A DNA stretch of 64,000 nucleotides from Malurus cyaneus samueli (lineage: Eukaryota > Chordata > Aves > Passeriformes > Maluridae). The notes beneath the pieces were generated by a model. It ran no database searches, was not told the origin of the DNA, and saw only the letters and a program-made list of their open reading frames with translations. Made by a program: the position numbers and the translations under genes. This document shows, one piece after another, positions 25,001 through 38,700 of this stretch. The stretch covers positions 1,891,402-1,955,401 of the forward strand of contig CM019214.1 in assembly GCA_009741485.1 (NCBI GenBank), given 5' to 3'. Position 1 is the stretch's first letter, and each line of letters opens with the position of its first letter.

Positions 25001-28000
25001 AAGGATGTCAATATAATTTAATTAAATGTGCTCTGACAACCTGAGATGATTCTGCTTGAAATCCACTTCTACAACCATTGCACAGAAATGATTGTGTTTA
25101 TGCACCCATTTCCTCAACAACATTCAAAAATATCAAGGGCCATTTAAGAGATTTAGTGCTACAAATATGACCCTCTTGAAACACAGATTACATCATCTTT
25201 TATATCCTCAGAACAAAGTTGTTTTGAAAAGAACATTGGTGAAACTGAAGAGACAATTTCAGGATGGCTCCTAAGAGATAAACTATATGAAGTCAGGTTG
25301 CCAGAACTTCACAGATCTTCAGCAAAAGTAACAGTAGATACCCATATTGCTTTTTTAACACTTTTAGGAGTGTGCACAGCAACCTAGGTCCAAGTAAAGT
25401 AATACATTCCTGAAGGGATGGAAAAAAAACCTGTCCAAATTACTCATAAACTTCAGAATAAAGAAACATCAGCAGAGGGTCAAAAATACTAAAGGTACTA
25501 AAAGGTACTAAAATCTAAACAGAACTTCAAATTAGCTTAAACTCCTTAATCCAAATAAAATACCTCATAACAGAAGTGATGGGAGGCTTAGGCAACTGAA
25601 ATATTACATATCTGAAAATTAATGTCTACCTAAAATCTCCAACAGGGCTTTACCTACTGCAGTTAAAGATCTTTCTCAATAGGGAGAAATTAATTCTGCC
25701 AAAACTATTCACTATGATGTGAAATGTATCATAACTGTTCTTTTCTGAAATGCCCCAAGAACAGTCCCTGCCTACCTTCTGCAGTATTCCTAAGAAAGGA
25801 CATTTATCTGAATGCTATCCAACACTGAACTGGGGCTCAATTGCTGCAGCCACCAAGGACAAGAGGGTAGGACTAAACCCTGTCTCAGTGCCTGGCTTAA
25901 ATTACTTTAGCACTTGATACAGAGAGCTCTCCTACTTGGCTCCAGTAAATTAAACCAAGCCCTATGATCCCGTCTAAGATATACTACAGGACTATTTAGG
26001 CCAAGCAGGTTATGTAAACAACTGAGCAATGAGTAAGATATCAGTGCCACTGACAGAATTCCCAGAAAAAAAAAAGATGAAGGCAGATACTAGACTTTGT
26101 AGCCTTAAGTGACCTAGTTATGTTCCAGTATTCCTCAGTCCCTAGAATTGAGCTTTATATCCTTAGCAAAAAAAAAGCCCTAGAACTACCAGTGCAAAGA
26201 CTTGCTAGTTCTGAGAACAATCAATCTGCATACCCCATCACAGATGGATGTAATCCTAGATTCAAGTTATGGAGCAGGTGCTTTGGTTTGTGCTTGGCAC
26301 AAAATGCAGAAATCAAAGCCACCTTGGTGGGTAGATGACCAGCCTGAGCTTCCCAAACTTTTGCAGATCCTTGGGAGAACCAAGGTGATCAGAACATTTT
26401 AGTGACAGCACAAAAGGAAGAAAAATGTGAAATAGCTTAGCACGTGTCTGTACAATAATCTCATTGAGCAAAGAGTGTGACAGGCTCCAAGGCTGAGCTC
26501 TTGGAATGTGAATGTGGATGTGCACCACCACACAAAGACAGGAACTTTGGGTTAGAGACACATGAGAGTAAAATCAGTGACACTGAGAGCAGAGAACAGG
26601 AATGGGAAGCTCTGGCAGAAAAGAAATTTTCTGGAGAAAAAAAGGAGACAATATTCTCAGAGGATCGAGAGAGGTTGGACAACTCCAAACAGGATTTTCG
26701 GACATTGATGATGTGAAAAAAAGCAAAATAGAAAAGAATAATAACTCAAAATAAGGAAGAAACAACACAGCATGAACAGTGCTTCTCTCAGTGAGGGTAG
26801 CAAGAAAATGGATGAGACTAAAAGCAGCAATAGACAATACAGAGGATAAAAGTCTAAATGTGCTTTAAAATAAAGAGAACCTGCACTGAGAAAGGCAAAA
26901 ACATCCACAATATATGACTTGTATCCAGAACAGGATTTAAGTGTATAGCAGGTATTATCCTACTAGAAAAATAAACAATAGCCCTATAAAAAGATTGGGT
27001 GAGGATGTCTTTTCCTATCTTCAAACAGCAATAAAAAAGAGATTCCTGTAATCTTAGCTATTCAGCACCTATGGAATACAAACTTCATCTGACAGAATTG
27101 CTTAAATAGGAGAAAGTTGCAATAGAGCCCTTCTTCAAGTGTCCTTGTCAGACAGGCCATAACTTTTTCTTACATGTACTCTCATTAAAAGAGGGAAAGA
27201 AAGGAAAAAATCAGACCTGCACTCTCAATTTCAAGTCTAACCACCTAAAGCAAAATCAGTACCACACTATGGATCTTTTCTTACAAAAAAGCATTTATAC
27301 TCTTCCATTACTACTATTTTTGCTAATAGCTTTTTCTTAGCATGGTTTTGTTATGTAGCTATCAGGAATTTACATTAAATATAAGTTTCAGAAAAACACA
27401 GACATCTGTAGGATCAGGTGTTTAAATATATTTCTGAAATGAAGTGATGGTGAAGTGAGAGCCTTACTTTGAGAGACTGAGCAGTGTCAGCATCAGTGTC
27501 ATGGTAAAGAATAACATTATTGGCCATGTCAAAGCTTTCACGCACGCCAAGGTGGTAGAACAGGGATGGCTGCTTGGAAATATCACTCATGTCCACAACT
27601 GCAACATCTGAAATGAGACAAGTGGAAAAGAAGAGAAAATGCTAAAAAAATAATCATTTTAAACCAAATTTTATTCTTACACGGGCTTTAAAACAAATCC
27701 TGAAATAACACACACACTGGACAGACAAAATCAACATTTTCAAATAAGGATCATTTTCTCAGAAGTAAATTTTACCATTCATATAAAAGATGAGCCACTC
27801 ATGAGATTATCAGTGTTACTGTAAGTAGGAGGCTGAGTTTACCAATCCTACTTGAGGTTTTGAAATTACAGCATCAGGAATGCCTTGGGTAAAAAAGCAA
27901 TTTTGCACTTATTCCCTGAGGCCTGACAGCATGAACACCCATAGGACAGAAGCTTCAAATATTCAGGTGAAACCTCTAAAATAATAATGTAGCAGAAAAA

Positions 28001-31000
28001 CAGGGAAAACTGTGAGACTAAGTTTATTTTAAGAGGTTGAAGTTTGAAGAATGGGAAATTCCTAAAGAGTAGAAAAAGAAACTATTGTGAAAGTTGACTC
28101 TTAAAAAGCTACAAGCAAGATGTCCAAGATAGGGGGTGCAGCAACAAGGGAATACAACCACAAACAGCCAGAGCAAGATTTCCACTGCTCTTGGTTAATG
28201 TTTCAGTTAGAAATGGAAGTCAGAAATGCAAAAAAAAGCATTTACATCCATGCAAGATGAGCTATACAGAGAGCTAAAGAGAAATACCCCATATTATACA
28301 GAATACAGCTGAGATACAGGCAAAAGATTCTGAGTTCACCATTTTGCTCTCAAATAAACCAATGCAGGAAGAAGGGGGAAACTGGAAAAGAGGACACTAA
28401 ATGCTGAGTTTTTACTTCTTGATCCTTATATGCTATATATTCCTAAGTAAATTCTGCTTTAAAGCTTTTTAAAGGTCTGTATCTACATGACTGTCTGCTA
28501 TCACCACTATGGAACAGATGGGTGAATTGAAATCCAAAGTATTCATTAGAATAGAGCCTTGGCATTGAAACCACAGGGGAGTCTGAGGTTCAGAACAGAT
28601 TCCAGTGGGCAGTAAATGCTCCAACTCTGTAGAGGTAACAGAGTGTCCCTGTCCCAGGGAAACACAGAAGGGTGAGCTACTAGTAAAGGAGAAATCTAAA
28701 AGCAGGTCTGATGGCTCAGAGCCAAATGCAGCAGCCAAGGTTACACATCACAAGAATCACTACTCCATACTTAGTATGCAGTTTCTTGGAAAAACCTGCC
28801 ATGAATATATGCTCCTGTAGAATTCCATCAGGCTGTCCTGACACAGCACATGGAGCTCAGCCAGGCCCTATGGTTACTGTACACAGGTTTGAGTCTGAAA
28901 CCTGCCTTAAGACCAAAACATCACTGGTCAAGAGCAAAACCAAACAAAAAAACCCACCAAACCCCAAAAAAAATCCCAAACCCTAATAAAACACACAAAA
29001 AATTCCAAATGCACCTTCCTCCCCTGCCAAAGAAACAAAACCCCCACACAAAGTCATGGCATAAGAAAATTCCCTTATTCATGTAGAACTCTTATCCTGC
29101 ATCATCTACTGAAGATCTTCTAAGTTCCTGTTCAGCACAGCACCTTGCACACTGCAGTGTCATGTAAACTGAGAGAGCTTGAAAAAATAAACCCCAGTTC
29201 CATAAACACAACCGAATCTAGATTACCCCAAAATTTTAAAATCATTTGGAAAATATAAATGATTTATAAAACAAAAGTTAAGAGAAACTAACAAGCAGAC
29301 TGAGAATCAAATATCATCTAGGCAAAAAATGAAGAGCTTGAATCATTTTAGAGCTAGTGTTAGAGTGTTTTTATGGAATCACAGTACTGTGAAATCAAAA
29401 CCTTCATCCAGGTAAAAGAATTCAGACAATGCATTCTACAGTGTCAAGAGATTGCACTTTACAATACAATGTGAGCAATGATTTGTAACAGAGTTCATTG
29501 AAACAAGGCCATACACAGTTCATTGCCACATCTACTCTACAACTGAAATGTGTCTTCTGTTGCCTGGTGCTCCATAACAATGTGAGTGGTATGAAAAACA
29601 TGGGAAATGGACAGAAGCATCCCCATTAAAAAGGATAATTATCCATCCCTTAGATATTAATTCACACTGCTAAAAAGATTATGAGAACAGGTTTTTCTTG
29701 CTTACTCCCACCTCACAAACACATGTGTTAGTAAGATAAAATTAAAATTAAACAAATCCAAGCGTAACAGAGATGAAGATGGTATCACAAAAATACCCAT
29801 GCAAGTGAAAAAAAAGCCCCAGGAAGATAACTGAGTGGATACAGTTTAACCACAGGAATCAGGGAATGACACACAAGCAAATGACAGCAGACAGAAGCAG
29901 AGCATCCAAAGTGCTCCTGGCTGTGATACAGAGCTGAGATGAGAATGTGCATTCCTACAGAGCTCTCCTGCTGCAGTGGCTTGAACAGGGAGGAAAAAGA
30001 TTTACTTACAAACCAGCTTTACTAAAGTGCTAAAGAAATGTGGAACGAGTACAGTGGACCATGAGATTTATACAAATTTGGGTGGAGAACATATGACCAC
30101 AGTAAACACTTAGTAAAGCAGTAGATCCTGAGATGCACCCTGTGCTCAGTGATGGCTGGGTCTAAACACACTCCCCAGAACTGCTGTTTCCAGGGGTACA
30201 TCCCGCTTTGTGTGAGTCACATCATGAACAAAGACAATATGTGACACCACAAATTCTTCTGGTTCAGTTAGCTCACAAAAATTCTTCATTCTTCCCAGAA
30301 CTTCTGGACTTCCCTTGCCAAATTGAGGTTCAACCTCTTCCACTCCAGACAGGGGTGAAGCAAAAGAGCCGATGCCAACTTTTATCAAATCTTATTAGGT
30401 GTGAGAAATGTGATGTGACAATGGTGTATTTCACACAGGTCTAAATGACCAACAGCCAGGGTTTCCTATGTTCATAGGGAAAGAAGGCAGAGGAAAGTAC
30501 AGCCCCTCTGTAAAGACAAAGGCTTCAAGTGAAAATCTGTCCAGTGTATCCACCAGATGGGGTGGAGGGGTGAGGATATGCTTAATGTTGCATATGACCA
30601 ATTTTGAATGATTCTGGAACAGAACATTTAAACCCATTCCTTCTTTCCTACAGTAGCAACTCACATTCAAAAGAACGTATCCATAAAAACATGTCCTCTC
30701 TCATTTTTTCTTCTTAAGCATTACAGATGTTTTCAACTCTTTGTTCTCTAGTAGTCGCCCATGAAACTATTTTCATCCTACAAATAGTTCACTTTTGCCA
30801 TGAACCCAAAATCTGATCTCAATTACGTGATTGCAGTTCATTTGTCTAGGCTTTCTTTTCTATTGTAAAATGATTATGGTATGTGTGTATTTGTAGTGCA
30901 TTAAGGTAATTCAGCAATATTGCTTCTACAATCTCAATTAGGTCTCTGCATTGTTGCAGCAAATGGCACATAATTCATTTCCTATAGTATAGTTTACATA

Positions 31001-34000
31001 TTTTAACACCAGTGTATCTTAAAAGAGCAGACAGAGAAGAACCAACTGTGACAACTGAAATGAAGATTAGAGATCATTAACTGTGGCAAAACAAGAGACT
31101 ATGAAACTAATAAATAATTCAACAGGAAAAACATTATTATACAGATTAAAAACAGAGGACTTATTTCTCTATCGGAAATGCACTTGAAGAAATATTTAAC
31201 GATCTAAGCACATCACAAGTCTTCATATGGCTTTTTTATGATTTATGGCACTGTTAGCAAAACCAAAAGGACAACTTTGGCATCAGGTTTTGGGATCTGT
31301 AAGTTAAAAAGTAATGAGCAGGAGAAAATGAAGAAATAGCCTGAAACATGCTGATAGCTAAATATAATCTAGGAGGCCTAACAGAAGAAAAATTCATAAA
31401 AGGTCTGTACTGCTCTCAGCTTCTAATCTAAGACTCACCTGCATCCAGCCTTATCCGTGTGCAGAGCAAGAACCTTACTCCATTATTTTGGATTCATTAT
31501 TTTGCAGCATTTGGGAACTTTCTATACAAAACAAATTTAAAAAAATTTGTTACTCCCATGGTAATAGAAACTTTACTGGAGGAAAATGCAGAACTCAGCC
31601 CACTGCCATTCACTAGCATCCTGCAAATTATGAACCTTTATATTAGTATTGCTTCAGCTGATTGGCTATTTGCATCAGAGTTAGTAAGTAAAAAATGTGT
31701 AACTCCTTGAAAACCACTGAGGAAAACTGTTGAATTCTTCACAAGAACAACCATACTCCTAAAGAAAAAGAAACTAAAAATCCTTAACTTCAGGATACAC
31801 ATTCATTTTGATTTCTGCACAGTCCTTTAAGGAGACAATACCAATGTTTTTACAGGGAAACAATTATGGCAAAACTTGATGAATTTAAAAAATGGGAACC
31901 CTTCGCAGCTTTCACTTATGCTAAAACAAAATGCACATCCCTTTCAACTGTAATAACCTCACACTCCCAGAGTAAAGCTCAAGGTAATAAAGCACATTTG
32001 TAGCAACTACCAGAACTATTGAGGTGATTTTTCAGCAACTGTTATACCAGCAAAGTGTCAGTGCCTTCCATCAGATCCCAGGCAAAAGCCAATGCTAGTG
32101 TAAAAATACTGTCAACATATGTGATGATATTACATATCATAATGTAATCAGCTCTCATAATTAATCAATTTTCATTTAAATCTTACTGCTGTACAATCAT
32201 GGTAATCCTGTAAAAATCTGCTTACTTTTTTTAGAAAAAATATTGTTCTAATCACAATCTAAAGAACCAAATTAAACCCAGAAATTGCCTTAGAAGCTGA
32301 AAGACACAGCAGACAGAGATGCAGCTCTTTTTTTTTTAAATTTAGGAATTTCTGGTGTTTCAGATCAACCTTTCCAAGTTTGCAATATTATAGCAAGAAC
32401 TTTGCTAAACAACTCATTAGTAATGATTTATCCTGAGATAAAGACTTGTATATGCCATAATCACATTAAATGGCATTTTAAAAACAACTTCACGTATTTC
32501 AGACTCAGCTTATCTTCTTGTAGATTAAAACCAAGTGCTGCACTACTGCATAAATACTAAAATTGAAATTAACTGTAATGGTTCAGAAATTGTTCATAAA
32601 GCCACTTTAAGGAGGAAAGTTGCCTTTATAAGCTGCAATCAACTTTTGCAAAAGAGTTCTGGAGTGGCTGAAGTCAGGAGTAGAAATTTCAGCCTACTCT
32701 CTCTTCAGAAAAGGGAACACAAGCATGGATGTCTGAAATTTTTTGATGCATGGAGGGCATTTCCTTAGGAAAGGGTATTTAGTTCACAGGCAAAAGGAAG
32801 TGACCCAAAGGACAGGAAAAATAAGAATTCAATTAGGTATGAATCCTCAAACTAGTGTGGGAAAAAGTATTTCTATTTGTTCACATGTAGTAAGCACTGA
32901 AAAAAAGTGACATCAGGTTTTACTAATGACAGCAACCACAATTTGAGGAAAAACACAACTTCAATACTGGCCAAATATTTATTAAATCACAATTTTAAAA
33001 TTATTGTTATCTTGAGAAGATAGCAGAGAGGATTTTATTCCAATTCTAGCCCATTATCCATACACACACTCTGGCTATAAAAGGAAGCAAAATCTAAACT
33101 TATTCATACCTTGCTTTTGACAGCTCTAATTTGTGTTTTAGGAATTCTGAAAACCTGGGCATCAAGTGGCAAAAACTCTGAAACGTGTTTTTCCATGATT
33201 TGTCTGTTTGCTCAGGAAAACAAAAGAACTGTTGTGAAGTGGCAATTTCAGACTTGAGCTGTTTTATAAAAACAGAGAAACACCTCTAATCTTTGTTCTC
33301 AGACTGAGCTTATCTGCAGCACTAATCTCACTTCATCAGCCACCAAATGTATGGTAATGTAATAAAATGTAATTTTTATGTAATAAAAATGTAACATGTT
33401 TTATGTAATAAAATGATTACTGAAGAGAAAAGGCCACCACACTCCAAAATGTGGCACTTCTCCTCCCACCAAGCAAAATGGAAGGCAACCACATAGTGCC
33501 TAACAATCAGGGCCCTTATAATTTTGGCATGAGCATTCTTGAAACCACAAACACAGGGGGAAAGTCAAACCTTTCTTCTGCATTTCCTCCTTTCTGTGTG
33601 TCAAATCTTGCTCTGGAAAGCAGTTTCACATCCTTCCCTGTGAAATCACTCTGCTCAGTGAATGTGAATACATCGAGGGCTGAAGATGAACTGTGCATTC
33701 TTGACTAAGGAAAGTCTGCTGTTAAATAACATTCCTGAAAGAACCAGGCAAATCCTGAGCTGTGCTGTTACTAGAAAACCAAAAAAACTTTTAATTTTTC
33801 AGATGAGCCTTTCCACTATCCAGAAGCATTAGTAATTGTAGCAATTCAAATGATTGCTTTGCTCCACTTAACACCCAACACATTAACACTGGCACAGTCC
33901 CACCTCCAGAGACAATTCTGGGAACAACTGTGTTAAGCAAAGGGGGCCAACTGCCTTTGTGTGGAAAACAGACACATCCTAGAGGAGGAGGAAGAGGAGG

Positions 34001-35708
34001 AGGAACAGCTGACACCCAAAAGTGTTTCTAATCATAAAGTCCTTTCATGAGGCCCAGCAAGGCAGCTCCTCCTTCTGACACTCAAACTCAATCCTCTCAG
34101 CTCCCATGGCAAAAAGCTGAAATAATGCAGTCTTCAGTATGGTTAAAACTTACCAAGCAAAGCTGTAGTGCTTACAGTCTGAATTACAGTCTGGATTACA
34201 GTCTGAAAGTGGAGGTAGGAAAGCTGGAACATTTATTATTCATGTACTGAACACAAAATTGCTTCACACAGCTTTGAGTCAAAGCCCTGGGAGAACTCCC
34301 AAACAGCCTGAAGTGATGAAATCCTGCAGGTGATGAAATGTGAAGTGCAAAGAAGCAAACAACAGAATAATCAGTGTGTCAAAAACAGAGGCACATGCAG
34401 CTGGAGTGAAACCAGTGATGACTGAACCAGCACAGCACCGTGTACACAAAGCCTGACAACATTTTAATGTAGGCAAGGAGTTAAACCCCCCACATTTAGT
34501 TAAATATTTAGTTGAGTCATAACCAGAGAGAAACTTTGTGCTCATGAGATCAGTTCTCACCTGTAATCTTTTGTCCTTTTGATTTCAAATACTAGCTTTG
34601 CCAACATTGGGCCATTTCAGTCTTAGGCTATCTTAGCAATGTATGACATTACATTCACTAGCAACTCCCACCCAGCAAAATGGACCCTCAGATGATACAG
34701 TGAAAATCAGACACCCACCCAAAACAACAGAACAGACAAGACTGAGGGGCCAATGCTCATCCCTGGCTTTTGTAATTCTGAAAAAAACCCCATTTCATAC
34801 AAAGAACTCCACAATAGGGTTATATTCAGGCTCAAACATTACAGCCAGTAATCGTGTTAGTGCTGTGGTGTTACTTCACAGATACTGCATCTTTCATCTG
34901 TCCTGTGGTACATGGAACACACACTAAAAATAGAACTAGAACATATTTTTCATGCTTCCATGGCATTTACTGCAACTCAGGGGAAATTAGTATCTAAAAC
35001 TACTCATTTTTCTAAACCATGACATCGTGCCGCATTTATAATTGATACACATTCCTTAATATCTAAATATCTGTTCCAAAAGTTACATCACACAGGAAAC
35101 TGAATTTTAGTTGAAAGAAACAAATTATAGCAGGTACCAACACTGTCAGTTTTAGAAGTTGATATGTAACCTCTCATGTATTTTTATGTTTCGGGGTTTT
35201 CTTATTCATTAGATACATCATCTGAAACTTTACAGTTCTTTGCCCTGAAATTAGGATATTGGGAACTAATATCCTAATTACATATTAGGAACTTATTTTG
35301 TTAAATGGAAGCAAAACCCTTGGACAACGAAAGCTTTAAGAAACATTTTAGATACTTTTTAAATACAATTAAATTCACAGCAAAACTAAGTTTCAAACAA
35401 GGCAAGACACCATATTAAAACAACAGGGCAAGTCTACTGATCCAGAAAAACAAAAATTGTGCCAAGAGCATGCCTATGCTTATTAATTTTTTAACTGATC
35501 TTCAGGAAAAGTCTTTCAGACTCTGCCAAATCAGAATACAACCAGCACCCACAAAAGCTGGTGTAGAAAGAAAAGTAATGCTGTTAATGTAACACACAGG
35601 ACATCCAAGCTCAGGATGCATTCTTAATGCTTTTGCACAAGTATGAAGAAAAATACTGTATGACTGGACACACCTGAAAATAACATGTCTCAGAAGATTG
35701 GATTTTTG

Positions 35709-35755
<47 letters not shown>

Positions 35756-38700
35756 GCTGGCAGTTTAGGGAAAGAAGGAAATAAAGAACTAATCCTCAAA
35801 GAAGTCTTCTTGAAATATTGAATTGCAGAAGTTAGGAAATACATAATTCACTACAAACAGTGCATGCCTAGGCTTAGAAATTGCTTAACATTTTCCATGA
35901 CAAAGATTTGCTTTCAGTCCTTTTTAACTTTGCCAGTCTTTACTTCAGGTCATTGGGTTTTGTTTGCATCCTTTTTTCTTTTTAGAAGATTTAATTAAAA
36001 CCAACTCAAGTACTTTGAGACTGTATTGGAGAATTTATTATTCTGGCCACTGTTAAACATCCTCTCATGCCAGATTAAGGTGACTTACTGCTTTCAAATA
36101 CCAAATCAGAAATTTGTCAGATGGGTGAGGCTGTCTGGATGGAAGTAACTCCTCTTAGCCTCGTGAAATGCTGTTCATTCCAAAGCAAAGTTATCAGCAG
36201 TGAATTGGTCAGAGTCACAAGGAGATATTTGGTCTCAGATGAGCCTGTTGTCACTGCCTTCATTTCAACACAGAGAGAGAAAAAGCACTTTAGGGCCCAT
36301 TCCTCTGATCTCCTTTAGGAGATAAGGCACTTTGGGGCTGCAGTTCTTCTCTCACTGCCTGGGAGGCTGTCGTGGGTTTAAATCTGATTTTTCCCAGATC
36401 CAGAGGGGAGTCCAACAACTGCAGCCACCCACAGTGAAGGTGTTCAGTGCTATGACACCTCATCCACAGAGCCTCACAGCTCTAATTGAAGAATTTCATT
36501 AACCTTGAAGGAATTCCAGTCAAGAATGATATCATCTCAGCAGATGCTTCCCTGGGCACGTTTGGAAAACTAACAAAATAGCCAATGGAGAAGGAGTACA
36601 GATCTTTCTCATCAGTAGTTACTCACTTTCTCACTACTCTGAGGAAGGAAGGAGTCACAATTCAAACCCTCACCTACAATTTCCAAGGATCTCTCTGAAA
36701 CACCTAACTCTTGTTTGAATTTCCCATAAGCTGGGAGCTGTGAGACCAAATTTACAGTGTTGTTTGTTCTGGCACTCAATATTACACAACTGTGGAGATG
36801 ACTGTTCTTTAAGAGGTGTTTTGCATGTACTGTCTCCGCACGGGGTATTTTCTCCTACTGATATAACCTGACTGTTTACTTACACTGAAGCATTGACTAT
36901 AACCTCCTGGCCTATGAATGAAGTTTATACATGAGTTAAATTTTCAAATTTCAAAATTTGAAATTAAATCTCAAAAATACCTTCAAGCCAAATATAAGCA
37001 TTACATTTCCCAGCAAGGCAAAGGCATTCATACAAAAGCTAGTAATAGACTTTACCTTTTATTTTATTTTTTTTCCTTTTATACCACAGTTTGTGAGGTC
37101 CTGGAAACAACACACCTCAAATCTGAGGGAGTTAACTCATAGTGGTCTGAGAGATCACAGTAAAAAAGAGAATGTGCACACACACTGTCTCTGGAAACTC
37201 ACACAGCACAGACCCTTTACACAACCTCCCTTCCTTGAGATTGTAAAAATCTACCTTTTCTGGGACAAAAGTCACCAACAACAGTCATATCAGATGGCTC
37301 CTGCCAAGATCTACACACTGATAATAAATTATAAAAGTGTGACATGCACAAGAGATCAATATTTATACCATTTCTTTGTAAAATTACACAACCTCCCTTC
37401 CTTGAGATTGTAAAAATCTACCTTTTCTGGGACAAAAGTCACCAACAACAGTCATATCAGATGGCTCCTGCCAAGTATCACACACTGATAATAAATTATA
37501 AAAGTGTGACATGCACAAGAGATCATATTTATACCATTTCTTTGTAATTACACAACCTCCCTTCCTTGAGATTGTAAAAATCTACCTTTTCTGGGACAAA
37601 AGTCACCAACAACAGTCATATCAGATGGCTCCTGCCAAGATCTACACACTGATAATAAATTATAAAAGTTGTGACATGCACTAGAGATCAATATTGATAC
37701 CATTTCTTTGTAAAATTACACTGTCCAAGCTTCCAGACTGGGAACTGAGAGAGATCTCACCACTTGGATCTCAGCCATTTCAGTGCTGGCATGGCTCAGG
37801 CAGATGAATGCTTTTGGCTGCCTGCACCTCCTACCTCTTTCACATGATCCACTGTCTCTGAGTTTTTCTCTCACCATCCTCTTCTCCCCTTATTCCTCAC
37901 CTATATTTAACTTGGCAATTTCTGGCCAACTCAGTACCAGGAAGGTCTGTTAGTGTAGCTAATTAGTCTTGTGAGTGGTATTAGTTACCAGCATCACACT
38001 AGCCTCCTGGAAAAGCACTTTTAGAAACTGTTATTTTACAATTGAAAGAAATAAAAGTTTAAAACCTAAATTCAGGAGAACCCACTTTTTATGTATCATA
38101 TAACAAAAGTCATTTGCATCTGTAATTAAAAAATCCAATTCTGTAAGGAGTAAAGAAGACTCTTGGCTGGGATAGTACACACCTCTCATCATCATCCACA
38201 CTGTATTATAATCATATTTCATTAATGCCAAAACAAAATACTTACATTTACAACTGTTACTGAAACCTTGTAAGCATGCACCCATCAGCAGTAAAATGGG
38301 GGAGAAAAAAAGACAAATTAAAGCTATTGGCTATTGCAGGTTGACATCAATTATTTGGCCATGTACAGGGTAAAAATCAAAAAGTATTAATCACTACAAG
38401 TTTCAAGATAAACAATCCTTTCTTTATACATATTGTGAAAGACTCTATCACCGAGTGATTGATGGATAGAGAGGGATAGTGACTACCTAACTGTAGTTTA
38501 TATATGCTGAAGAATCTTAACATTCCAATTAACTTTTTTAAACACACCTGTACTGCTTTTGGCTATGATAAAGTTAATTTTTTTTTTGTTTTTTTCATTG
38601 CTATTTTAAGCCCTTGTGTTCTGGTCCAAAAGGAGCAGGGGTGCAGATTTTAACAGATGCACCTTGACATGGTTGCAAGCACATTTTAAGTTTCATGTCA

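Larger units (their letters stand above)
17742..27467 (-). other. MAP3K15 introns 5 to 2
   Basis: Introns at 17742-18706, 18876-20041, 20236-24350 and 24375-27467. Intron 3 holds the candidate 72-bp cassette exon and a vague CR1-like stretch near 20600-20680. An AT-dinucleotide tract sits at about 21735-21770. Nothing else was recognised. Confidence 0.7.

Noticed and set aside
36958..37413. 151-codon ORF
   Set aside because: It runs into the 167-bp tandem repeat, and the same peptide recurs in the next ORF; an artefact of repetition.
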